From contig JAEZSE010000036.1 of NCBI GenBank assembly GCA_023421955.1, forward strand, positions 1-64,000: DNA of 64,000 bases, read 5' to 3'. A program made the position numbers and the translations under genes. This document shows positions 7,817 to 16,062 of this stretch, piece by piece. The stretch is from Bacillota bacterium (GTDB lineage: Bacteria > Bacillota > Clostridia > Christensenellales > UMGS416). The notes under the pieces were generated by a model, which searched no databases, was not told where the DNA came from, and saw only the letters and a list, made by a program, of their open reading frames with translations. Each line of letters opens with the position of its first letter. Within the stretch, counting starts at the first letter, position 1.

Positions 7817-9976
7817 GTGGGATTGCAAGCCAGCCGCCCTCAAAGCCGTGAGCCTGGTCAAGACGGAAAACCTCGTAAGACCGGCGCCAGCGCGATGATG
7901 ATCGCGGGGTTATACGGCGCGTTAGGCTGCCTGTGGATCCTGATCTCTGATAGCTTTGCCCCTCTTTTGACCGATAGCGACCCAGTGATGTTGAAGCTGG
8001 TCAGTATCGTCAAAGGTGTCACATATGTGTTGATCACTGCTTTGTTGCTGTTTTTCCTGGTGCGAAAGGCACTGAGGAAGGAAGCGGCTTACTCCGACCG
8101 GCTCGATGAAAGCCTCCATAAGCTCAGAGAGAACTACGCTCTGCTGGAGGAAAACCGCAAGGTTCTGGCCAAAAGTGAGGAGCAATATCGCGCGCTGTTT
8201 AACGCGATGCTATACGGCTGGTCAGTCCATGAGCTGGAAGCGGGCCCTGAGGGGCAGCCTGTAACTGTCCGCACATTGGACAGCAACCCGGCCTGGGCTG
8301 AGATCACCGGCAATGCCGTGATGGAAAGCGGCATGGCGAACCTGACCAGGCTTTTGCCAGGTGATCGTGCCTTTTGGCTGGACAGCTTCCGGTCTGTTGT
8401 GGAGAGTGGCAGGACTATGCACTTCCAGGTTTTTTCTGACAACCTGGGGAAGCATCTGGAGATCACTGTTTTCCGTCTTTCATCGGGGCGGTTTGCCACG
8501 GTGCTCAACGACATCACAGCCCGCAAGCAGATCGAGAAGGCGCTGGACGCCGAAACCGAGCAGCTACGCGTGACACTGGACAGCATCGGCGATGGTGTGA
8601 TCTCCACCGACAGCCAGGGCGCGATCACGATGATCAACGGTGTGGCCGAACAGCTCACCGGTTGGTTTGGCGGATCTGCGTTAGGGTGCCCGATCGGCGA
8701 GGTGCTGGAAATATATAGCGGCCAATCTATCGCTTCTTTTGTAGAGATGACGTCGCAGGTGTTCAAGCATGGCGAGGCAGCGTCCTTCAGTGGCGGCGTT
8801 AGCATGCAGTCTCGCGACGGCATCGAGCGCATCATTGCCGGTAGGGCAGCACCCCTGAAGAGCACCGACGGAAGCATGCTCGGCCTGGTGATCGTGTTCC
8901 GCGATGTGACCGAGCAGTACCGAAAGGAAGAGGAAATCCTCTTTTTGAGTTATCATGACACACTCACGGGGCTGTATAACCGGGCTTTCTTTGAGGAGGA
9001 ACTGAAGCGGCTCGACACCGAGCGGCAGTTGCCCTTGTCGGTGATTATGGGCGACGCCAATAACCTCAAGCTGGTCAATGATGTATTCGGCCACGGAGAG
9101 GGCGATGAGCTTTTGAAAGCGATGGCGCAGGTGCTTCGAGAATCCTGCCGGGCGGAGGATATCATCAGCCGCTGGGGCGGCGATGAGTTCACGATCCTGC
9201 TTCCCCGCACCGACACGGCGCAAGTGGCCGCGATCTGCGGGCGTATCGCCGAACGCTGCGTTGAATTCCGTACCGCGGAACGGGCGCTGAGCCCCAGTAT
9301 CTCGTTGGGTTATAGCACCAAAGAGTCTCCGGAGACGGATGTGTCGCAGGTGATCAAGACCGCTGAAGACATGATGTATAAGAACAAGCTGCTGGACAGC
9401 CGCACCGCGCATAACGATTTTCTGTTGGCTATGCGCGGCAGGGTTGGCAACGGCAACCTGGAGAATGAGGCGCACACCGGCCACATGCTGGAGCTTTGTG
9501 ACCGGGTGGGCAAGGAGCTTTTGTTGAAAGAGACGGAGCTTTCCGATTTGCACACACTGGCGCTTCTGCATGACATTGGCAACGCCGCCATCGATTACCG
9601 TATCCTCAATAAACCCGGCAGCCTGACCGACGACGAATGGGAACAGATCAAGCGCCATTCCGGCATTGGGTACCGCATTGTGCGCAGTGCGCCGGAGTTG
9701 GTGTTGGTAGCAGAATACATCCTGGGCCACCATGAGCGGTGGGATGGCCAGGGTTATCCCCAGGGCCTCAAGGGGGAGGCAATCCCGCTGCCATCAAGGA
9801 TCCTTGCCGTGGTGGACGCATTCGATGTGATGACGAGGGGCCGGCCCTATAAACCGGCGGTGAGCCAGGAAGAGGCATTGCGGGAAATCTTCTGCAACTC
9901 CGGCACACAGTTTGACCCCGAGGTAGTGAATGCTTTCGCGTCGGTGCTCAACAGCCTGACCGATCAGCTGCGCTGA
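7817..9976 (+). CDS. Membrane PAS-GGDEF-HD-GYP cyclic-di-GMP turnover protein
   Basis: The 719-residue protein starts at GTG behind AAAGGAG. Two membrane spans (about residues 27-48 and 60-82) precede a short coiled coil and two PAS domains (about 115-235 and 245-370). A GGDEF domain follows with an intact active site GGDEF (454-458) and an inhibitory RxxD site (Arg445-Asp448) exactly five residues before it. The C-terminal HD-GYP domain has His585-Asp586 (HDIGN instead of the usual HDIGK), HHERWDGQGYP (638-648) and the downstream RILAVVDAFD. So both synthesis (from GTP) and hydrolysis of cyclic di-GMP are plausible in one protein, switched by the PAS sensors. It is a single gene with no clear terminator after it. 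Confidence 0.93.
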   Translation: MGLQASRPQSREPGQDGKPRKTGASAMMIAGLYGALGCLWILISDSFAPLLTDSDPVMLKLVSIVKGVTYVLITALLLFFLVRKALRKEAAYSDRLDESLHKLRENYALLEENRKVLAKSEEQYRALFNAMLYGWSVHELEAGPEGQPVTVRTLDSNPAWAEITGNAVMESGMANLTRLLPGDRAFWLDSFRSVVESGRTMHFQVFSDNLGKHLEITVFRLSSGRFATVLNDITARKQIEKALDAETEQLRVTLDSIGDGVISTDSQGAITMINGVAEQLTGWFGGSALGCPIGEVLEIYSGQSIASFVEMTSQVFKHGEAASFSGGVSMQSRDGIERIIAGRAAPLKSTDGSMLGLVIVFRDVTEQYRKEEEILFLSYHDTLTGLYNRAFFEEELKRLDTERQLPLSVIMGDANNLKLVNDVFGHGEGDELLKAMAQVLRESCRAEDIISRWGGDEFTILLPRTDTAQVAAICGRIAERCVEFRTAERALSPSISLGYSTKESPETDVSQVIKTAEDMMYKNKLLDSRTAHNDFLLAMRGRVGNGNLENEAHTGHMLELCDRVGKELLLKETELSDLHTLALLHDIGNAAIDYRILNKPGSLTDDEWEQIKRHSGIGYRIVRSAPELVLVAEYILGHHERWDGQGYPQGLKGEAIPLPSRILAVVDAFDVMTRGRPYKPAVSQEEALREIFCNSGTQFDPEVVNAFASVLNSLTDQLR

Positions 9977-10056
9977 ATGGCAGCACACAAACAGATGTCA
10001 GCCGGGCAAGAGGTCCGGTAAAAAATAGGAACAAAGGATCTTAAGGAGGAGAGACA

Positions 10057-10176
10057 ATGTTTACATGCCCGAAGTGTGGTACGGTGGCCGATCCTGGTAC
10101 GATCTACTGCGACAATTGCGGCTTCCGCCTGAAGGGTGCCACCTCAGCGCCGCAGCCCCAGACCGCGAAGAAATAG
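10057..10176 (+). CDS. 39-residue zinc-ribbon protein
   Basis: A very short gene with an excellent RBS (AAGGAGGAG, ending 5 bases before the ATG). The product is MFTCPKCGTVADPG... with two CxxC knuckles (CPKC and CDNC) in a classic zinc-ribbon spacing, followed by a Thr/Ala/Pro-rich tail ending in KK. Free-standing zinc ribbons of this size are common next to signalling genes in Clostridia; no specific role can be assigned. It lies 80 bases after the cyclic-di-GMP gene, possibly in the same transcript. Confidence 0.8.
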   Translation: MFTCPKCGTVADPGTIYCDNCGFRLKGATSAPQPQTAKK

Positions 10177-10279
10177 CTCGCTGAGAACGACAATGGTGAT
10201 GGCAGGGCTGGAATGGAGAGCTTCCATTTCAGCCTTTTGCTGTCTGATGAAAAATGTGTTTGTGCATGAGAATCCGGGG

Positions 10280-10310
10280 TTGACTGTTCCCCATGGGCAC
10301 GGTGTATGAT
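10280..10310 (+). promoter_or_regulatory. MerR-type promoter with 19-base spacer
   Basis: TTGACT (10280-10285) and TATGAT (10305-10310) are separated by 19 bases, the overlong spacing typical of promoters controlled by MerR-family proteins. The spacer holds the palindrome CCCATGGG. Transcription should start at about 10317, almost on the start codon, so the mRNA may be leaderless. Confidence 0.65.
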
Positions 10311-10321
10311 TCCTGCGGGTG

Positions 10322-11164
10322 ATGAAAGTGCGCATCAATGAGGCGATGGAGCGTTCTGGACTAACCAGGAAGGCTCTGCATTATTACGAGTGCATCGGTT
10401 TGATTTCCCCGCTCGTTCTGGGAAACGGATACCGGGACTACAGCGTTGACGATGTGGAGCGCCTGCGGCTGATCGCGGCGCTGCGGTCGGTCGATATGCC
10501 TTTAGACATGGTCCGTCAAGCCATTACCCATCCGGAGACGTTGGGCAGGCTGCTGCAGACCCACCATCAATCTCTGGCGGAGCGGCGGCTGGAGCTGGAG
10601 GGTATGGTTGCGAGGGCGGAAGAAATGAGGCGTCTGGCACAGTCCGGCAAATCAATCACAAATGATCTGCTGCTTGAGACGGTGGGGGAGCGGCTACGGT
10701 TTTCGTTCCCCGGCGGATTCGGCCAATTACTGGCGGCTCATTTCCAACCCTTCCTCGCCGAACCGGTTCAAACTGCCCGGCAGCGGGAAGCCCTGCAAGA
10801 CATGGTGTGCTTCCTGGATGGCCTGGAGCTGGATTTGCCGGAGCTTGCCGTGCCCGACGTGCCGCACGGTGACGTGCAGCAGGGCTATTGGCAGGAGCTT
10901 GACCGGCTGCTGGCGCTGCCGGAGCAGGAGCGCCTCGCGCAGTTGCGGGCAATGCGGGAGCGCAAGCAGGACATGGAAGCCATACTGGCAGAACAGGCGC
11001 CCGATGTGCTGGCCGATCTGCGGGGCAAGGAGCAACGTTCCAAAGATCTGCTGCAGGCTGCCGGATATTACGAGCACGTAGTAACAAACCTGCGGATCAT
11101 CTCTCCCCGTTACGACCGTTACCTTGCCGAAATGGAGCGGTTGGGTGGGCAGTTGGAAAGTTAA
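10322..11164 (+). CDS. MerR-family transcriptional regulator
   Basis: A 280-residue protein with an N-terminal MerR winged HTH (about residues 5-72): RKALHYYECIGLISP, then GYRDYSVDDVERLRLIAALR. A long dimerisation helix (about 75-115) and a large C-terminal domain of unrecognised type follow. No conserved metal-binding cysteines are seen, so an organic ligand is more likely than a metal. GTG at 10319 and ATG at 10322 are both possible starts; neither has an RBS, which fits the nearly leaderless promoter. The gene runs convergently into the URO-D-like gene and their stop codons overlap. Autoregulation is likely from the 19-base spacer in its own promoter. Confidence 0.85.
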   Translation: MKVRINEAMERSGLTRKALHYYECIGLISPLVLGNGYRDYSVDDVERLRLIAALRSVDMPLDMVRQAITHPETLGRLLQTHHQSLAERRLELEGMVARAEEMRRLAQSGKSITNDLLLETVGERLRFSFPGGFGQLLAAHFQPFLAEPVQTARQREALQDMVCFLDGLELDLPELAVPDVPHGDVQQGYWQELDRLLALPEQERLAQLRAMRERKQDMEAILAEQAPDVLADLRGKEQRSKDLLQAAGYYEHVVTNLRIISPRYDRYLAEMERLGGQLES

Positions 11165-12180
11165 TTCCCCGTGTGTTTCCCTTGATAATCCCGCACTGCC
11201 GCAAAGAACGCGTCGATATTTTCCCAGGGGGTCATTGGCGGGATGTCGCAGCCGGACGAGATCACCCAGTTGGGATATTTGCCGCAGCGCTCCAGTAATT
11301 TAGTTGTGGCCTGATAAACCGATGCTGGCGTGCCGTTGCGAAACTGGCCTGCCGGATCCACGTTGCCCATCGCCACAACATCGCCTGGCAGCAGGGAGAG
11401 GATATTCTCCATGTCCACCGCGTTGCCGAAATGATAGGCCCCGGCCCCGTTGGCCAGAATGGAGTCCAGCAGCGGCACCGTGTTGCCGCAGTTGTGATAG
11501 ATGAGCAGGAAGCTTTCATCCTGCACGGCAGTTGCGATCTGCCGCACATACCGTGTAGAGAACTCATCGTTGAGCCAGGGGGAGAGCAGCCCCGCCGCCG
11601 GTTCGGCCATGATCACGCCGTTTGCCCCGGCGGAGCGATAAGCCTGGATATACTCTGTGAGAAACGCAGCCGACTTTTCCAACACAACATGCACCGTTTC
11701 AGGCTCATCATAGCATTTTACCATGATTTCCGTCATGTCCAGCAACCGGCCTGCCAGTGAAAACGGGCCGATCACGCCAGAGAGCACCGGCCTGTCGGTG
11801 ATGAGCCCCGCGGCCTTGCCGATGGCCTCCACATAACGCCCGGTTCGCCCCGCGCCCACAGCAGGCACCGCCAGCGCTTCAGCTTGCCCGGCGGTCTCCA
11901 CCAGCCGGCCTGTCACCGTGGGCACCTCATCCGGTGTAAACCGCACCGCTGCACCGAACGCTTCCGCCTCCACCGATAAATCCATCATGCTTACTGCCGC
12001 CGCCGTTTGGCAGCGGTCGGCGATTTGTTCCATGCCATGGGCAAGCAGCTCGCTGCTGCCGATGAGCCCGCGCACGTCGGTGCCCAGCAGCTGGATGGAG
12101 GGGAAGGAAAGGATCGGTATGGGCTTCTTGACCATGCTCGTCCGCAAATCTCTCAGCCAATGGTTCATATTTCTCTTCAT
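11161..12180 (-). CDS. Uroporphyrinogen decarboxylase-fold protein of the MtaA/MtbA methyltransferase type
   Basis: The 339-residue protein shares the URO-D fold. It carries the zinc motif of cobamide-dependent methyltransferases: His-x-Cys in IYHNCGN and a later Cys in SSGCDIPPMTPWEN. The MGNVDPAGQFRNGTP segment is also family-typical. Known relatives move methyl groups between a corrinoid protein and coenzyme M or another thiol. No corrinoid protein is adjacent, so partner and substrate are unknown. The start at 12180 is preferred over the ATG at 12189 because the AGGAG is directly against the latter and 9 bases from the former. Heme synthesis is unlikely given the zinc motif. Confidence 0.8.
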   Translation of the reverse strand: MKRNMNHWLRDLRTSMVKKPIPILSFPSIQLLGTDVRGLIGSSELLAHGMEQIADRCQTAAAVSMMDLSVEAEAFGAAVRFTPDEVPTVTGRLVETAGQAEALAVPAVGAGRTGRYVEAIGKAAGLITDRPVLSGVIGPFSLAGRLLDMTEIMVKCYDEPETVHVVLEKSAAFLTEYIQAYRSAGANGVIMAEPAAGLLSPWLNDEFSTRYVRQIATAVQDESFLLIYHNCGNTVPLLDSILANGAGAYHFGNAVDMENILSLLPGDVVAMGNVDPAGQFRNGTPASVYQATTKLLERCGKYPNWVISSGCDIPPMTPWENIDAFFAAVRDYQGKHTGN

Positions 12181-12392
12181 ATCGCACATCTCCTGTATCT
12201 GTCCATGATAGGATTTCCAATGCGGTGCAACAACATCGTATAATGCTATGAGTTGTACTTATTTGCTAAAGCGCGATACACCTACACTCCACAAAGGAAT
12301 ATGTTGCTCGGAATGGAAAAATCTTGCGTTGGTCGGCCGAAAGCCGCAAAGAGACGCAGGGATTGCCGCCCGGATAATCGTAATAAATTGGC

Positions 12393-12421
12393 TTGACTTT
12401 AATGTGATAAGGGAATATTCT
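12393..12421 (+). promoter_or_regulatory. Promoter of the leucine-rich repeat surface protein
   Basis: TTGACT (12393-12398), 17-base spacer, TATTCT (12416-12421). The remainder of this 290-base gap holds a small hairpin-forming segment near 12320-12360 but no recognisable gene. Confidence 0.6.
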
Positions 12422-12472
12422 TGTTATTACAATATATTTACATAAATTAATATGGATAATGGAGGCAGGGCC

Positions 12473-15400
12473 ATGAAAAAGCGACTTGGCAAATTGGTGT
12501 GCGCCGTTGTTTCCCTGTTGATGATTTGTTCCGTCCTTCCTCCTTTTTCCTCCGTCGCGCTGGCGGAGGGTGAAACCGGCGAGACGAACGGATATTCTTG
12601 GTCTGCGGACAGCGCCGGCGTGACGATCACGGGGTATAACGGCGATGAGATCGATATCACGATCCCTAATGAGATTGAAGGCGTCGGCACAGTGGTCGCC
12701 ATCGGCCAGATGGCCTTTTATGGCCGCACCGCAATCACACGGGTCACGATTCCCAACACGGTGACGTCGATCGGCCTATATGCCTTCGGCGTCTGCCCGA
12801 AGCTGGCACGGGTGTCGATCCCCGCCAGTGTCACCACGATTGAGGAAGGTGCCTTCCGGGAATGCAGCAATCTGTATGAGATTGCGCTGGACGAAGCCAA
12901 TGCGTCGTTCTGCCTCGATGCCGACGGTGTGCTGTTCGATGCGGCGAAGACCAGGCTGATTGCCTATCCGGCGGCAAAGCCCAAAACGAGCTACGCGATA
13001 CCTGACACGATCACCGCCATCGGTGAGGGCGCTTTCAGCGCGGCCAAGGCTCTGGAGACCATCACACTGCCCGATAGCGTGCAGAGCATCGGCCCTTCGG
13101 CGTTTTTCGGGTGCCTGAGCCTCAGGGGCATGACGATCCCGGATGGCGTCACCGAAATCGGCGATAGCATGTTTTATGACTGCCGTGCCCTTGCAACCCT
13201 GACGCTGCCGGACAGCGTGACGAGGATCGGGCAAAGCGTCTTCTGCCGCGCCACCAGCCTTACAAACCTGACTCTGCCGCACAATCTAGCTAGGATTGAG
13301 AATTATGCCTTCGGCGGCAGCGGACTGACCAGCGTCACGATCCCCGCCTCTGCCGGCGAGGTGAGCGATGATGCCTTCAGCTCGTGCGAATCCTTGACAG
13401 GAATCAACGTGGAGGCCGGCAACCCGGTGCTGAGCGCCCAGGAGGGTGTGCTGTACAAGACCGTGACGATGGAGGGCGGCCCGACGATCAAGATGCTGGT
13501 GCAGTATCCGCCGGCTAAGCCCGCCGCATCCTTCGACATCCCCGATGGCGTGCAATGGCTCTTCCCCGGTTGCTTCCATTATGCCGACAACCTCACGACC
13601 ATCAAGATTCCTGCCAGCGTGGGGTTCGTGGATCCCTACGGGCAGGGCGAGTCCAGGCCGGAAGACTTCTCGCCGTTCAGCGGCCTCAACACGCTTTCCA
13701 GCGTCACGCTGGGCCCAGGCACCACCAACTTCCTGGTGGGGGAAAACGACGGCGCACTATACAGCGCGGATATGACCTATCTGTATTATTATCCACCGGC
13801 CAGGACCGCCACGACCTATGAGCTGCCCGCCGAGGTGAAGAGCATCAGATGCCCGTTCCTGGATTGTTACACGCTGGAATCCTTCACCGTGGAGGAGGGC
13901 AACGCGAACTTCATCGCACAGGACGGCATCCTGTATGACATCTCATACGCAAAAGCGGATGACCCATGGGTCACGATGATTAGCTATCCGCCGGCCAAGA
14001 CAGGCGACACTTTTACGGTGGAACGCAGGTTTACCGATGCCGGCTTGGGCATTGATGCCACCCTGGGCTTGGAGGTCTGCGCGCTCGGTAATAACCGGTT
14101 CCTCCGGCATGTCACAATCGCCCCGGGGGCAACGGGTGTCGGTTCGTTTATGTTCTATGGCTGCATCAACTTGGAGCAGGTGGACATTCCCGACGGTGTG
14201 GAGATGATCGGCCAGGTGGTCTTCGGCGGCTGCAACAAGCTCCGGAGCGTGACAATCCCGGCCAGCGTCAAATGGATTGAGGAATCTTCATTTCTCGATT
14301 GCAGCGGCCTGGAGACGGTCATTTTCCTCGGCGGATCGGCTCCCACGCTCAGGAAATCGAGCAGCGCGGACTCTGGTGCCAGTCTTGAAAAAATCGGCAA
14401 CAACGCCTTTGCCGGCTGCACAAGCCTTGCGGGCATCGACATCCCCGACTCGGTCATTGAAATCAGCCTTTCGGCTTTCTCTGGCTGCGACAGCCTGGCG
14501 GCCATCAATGTGGGAGCAGGCAACGGCGTCTATTCCAGCGCCGGGGGCGTGCTCTACAGCAAGAACAGCGCGGAGCTGCTGCTTTATCCGATCAACAAGG
14601 CCGGATCGGACTTTACCGTGCCGGCCACGGTCACGACGATCGGGGCGGGCGCGTTCGATGGCAGCAGGAGTCTGACGAGGATACGGATCCCCGCCTCCGT
14701 GACCAGCATCGACACGTTCGCCTTCTCCGCGGACGTCAAGGGGCACCTCACGATCATCGGCGAGGAGGGCTCCTTTGCCGAGATGTATGCTGCCGGCATG
14801 GGGATCCCGTTTGAAAAGGGTACGGAGGAGGAAACGTGCCTGGTCACGTTTGACAGCCGAGGCGGCAGCCAGGTCCAGAGCCAGGACGTGCCCCTGAATG
14901 GCAAGGCCCAGGCCCCGAACGCGCCCACCCGAACGGGCTACACATTTGCCGGCTGGTGCTCCAACGCCACCTGTACGACAGCCTGGAACTTCGCAACGAA
15001 CACGGTGACCGCCAATATCACGCTTTATGCCAAGTGGATTGCGGCGGCACCGCAGAACCCCAGGGCCAAGTCGCTTTCCTACAACAGCGCGCGTGTGGCG
15101 TGGGACCATTCGCCGGCCGCGCCGGATATCGACGGTTATGAGGTATGGCGCGCCACATCGGCCACCGGCACCTATTCGTTGGTGAGCACCGTGTCGGGGT
15201 CCACGTTGGCGATCATCAACTCCGGCCTTGCCACCAACACCGCCTATTACTACAAGATCCGCGCCTATGATCTGGCCAGCAGCACGAAGATATTTGGTTC
15301 CTTCTCCGCGGTCACGGCAGCTGTGCGGCCGATCCCTGCGGCGCCGGTGTCGTGCGTGGCGGATTCGGCGTCCTACAGCAGCATCAAGATCAGCTGGGGC

Positions 15401-15889
15401 GCAGTATCCGGGGCTTCGGGATATGAAGTGTATCGCGCGATATATTACAGCTCCGGGACCTACACCTGGATTGCCACGACCACGGCGACCAGTTATACCA
15501 ACACAGGACTGAACACCGGCTCAGCCTATTATTATAAGGTTAGGGCGTACCGCACCGTGAACGGTGTGAAGGTGTATGGCCCGTTCTCCGTTGTGGACGG
15601 CGCCCGGCCCACGTTGGGCATACCCCCCACCGTGCGGGCTTATCGGGCCTCATCTTCCAGCATCAAGGTCACCTGGGGCGGCGTCAGCGGTGCCTCCGGC
15701 TATGAGCTGTGGCGCTCCACGTCGGCCACGGGTAGCTATGTGCTTGTGAAGGCGACCATAGCCAAGTACTACACCAACACCGGGCTCACCACCGGCAAGT
15801 GGTATTACTACAAGGTGCGGGCTTACCGGATGATGGGCAAAACCAAGGTTTACAGCGCGTTCTCGGCCTATTCGGCAGCAAAGCCGTAA
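12473..15889 (+). CDS. Large secreted leucine-rich repeat (BspA-like) / Flg_new / FN3 surface protein
   Basis: The start at 12473 follows GGAGG and gives a signal peptide (hydrophobic to about residue 34, ALA cleavage). The 1138-residue protein has a long array of LRR_5 (BspA/TpLRR-like) repeats from about residue 60 to 780, with recurring IGxxAFxxCxxLxxVxIPxSVTxI units. An Flg_new domain (about 788-850: GYTFAGWC and YAKWI) and three FN3 domains (about 857-1138) follow, closely similar to those of the protein at 4032. There is no LPXTG, SLH or transmembrane anchor. BspA-like repeats in other bacteria bind host or matrix proteins; adhesion is a reasonable inference. The two proteins look like paralogs with exchanged N-terminal modules. 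Confidence 0.88.
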   Translation: MKKRLGKLVCAVVSLLMICSVLPPFSSVALAEGETGETNGYSWSADSAGVTITGYNGDEIDITIPNEIEGVGTVVAIGQMAFYGRTAITRVTIPNTVTSIGLYAFGVCPKLARVSIPASVTTIEEGAFRECSNLYEIALDEANASFCLDADGVLFDAAKTRLIAYPAAKPKTSYAIPDTITAIGEGAFSAAKALETITLPDSVQSIGPSAFFGCLSLRGMTIPDGVTEIGDSMFYDCRALATLTLPDSVTRIGQSVFCRATSLTNLTLPHNLARIENYAFGGSGLTSVTIPASAGEVSDDAFSSCESLTGINVEAGNPVLSAQEGVLYKTVTMEGGPTIKMLVQYPPAKPAASFDIPDGVQWLFPGCFHYADNLTTIKIPASVGFVDPYGQGESRPEDFSPFSGLNTLSSVTLGPGTTNFLVGENDGALYSADMTYLYYYPPARTATTYELPAEVKSIRCPFLDCYTLESFTVEEGNANFIAQDGILYDISYAKADDPWVTMISYPPAKTGDTFTVERRFTDAGLGIDATLGLEVCALGNNRFLRHVTIAPGATGVGSFMFYGCINLEQVDIPDGVEMIGQVVFGGCNKLRSVTIPASVKWIEESSFLDCSGLETVIFLGGSAPTLRKSSSADSGASLEKIGNNAFAGCTSLAGIDIPDSVIEISLSAFSGCDSLAAINVGAGNGVYSSAGGVLYSKNSAELLLYPINKAGSDFTVPATVTTIGAGAFDGSRSLTRIRIPASVTSIDTFAFSADVKGHLTIIGEEGSFAEMYAAGMGIPFEKGTEEETCLVTFDSRGGSQVQSQDVPLNGKAQAPNAPTRTGYTFAGWCSNATCTTAWNFATNTVTANITLYAKWIAAAPQNPRAKSLSYNSARVAWDHSPAAPDIDGYEVWRATSATGTYSLVSTVSGSTLAIINSGLATNTAYYYKIRAYDLASSTKIFGSFSAVTAAVRPIPAAPVSCVADSASYSSIKISWGAVSGASGYEVYRAIYYSSGTYTWIATTTATSYTNTGLNTGSAYYYKVRAYRTVNGVKVYGPFSVVDGARPTLGIPPTVRAYRASSSSIKVTWGGVSGASGYELWRSTSATGSYVLVKATIAKYYTNTGLTTGKWYYYKVRAYRMMGKTKVYSAFSAYSAAKP

Positions 15890-15903
15890 CGGTCAGCTTT
15901 TTT

Positions 15904-15941
15904 GGCGCGCCGCCTCGGGGTTCGGAGTGGCGTGCCTTTAT
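15904..15941 (+). terminator. Terminator after the leucine-rich repeat protein
   Basis: Stem GGCGCGCC / GGCGTGCC with extra inner pairs, followed by TTTATTTT. Confidence 0.8.
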
Positions 15942-15989
15942 TTTGAAATGTTTGGTGCTGCCATGACAGTTTTAGGAAAGCGGCCAATG

Positions 15990-16018
15990 TTTACGCTCTC
16001 CACCCTCTGTGCTATAAT
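15990..16018 (+). promoter_or_regulatory. Promoter of the solute-binding lipoprotein gene
   Basis: TTTACG (15990-15995), 17-base spacer, TATAAT (16013-16018). Confidence 0.65.
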
Positions 16019-16062
16019 AACCAAATATAACATTTGAACGACTATTGTTACATGGAGGTTCC

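Noticed and set aside
12320..12360. Segment with GGCCGAAAGCCGCAAAG before the leucine-rich repeat gene, resembling a cyclic-di-GMP-I (GEMM) riboswitch
   Set aside because: The conserved GGGCAAA and GACGCAAAGC strings are not present in order, and the best promoter lies downstream of the segment.
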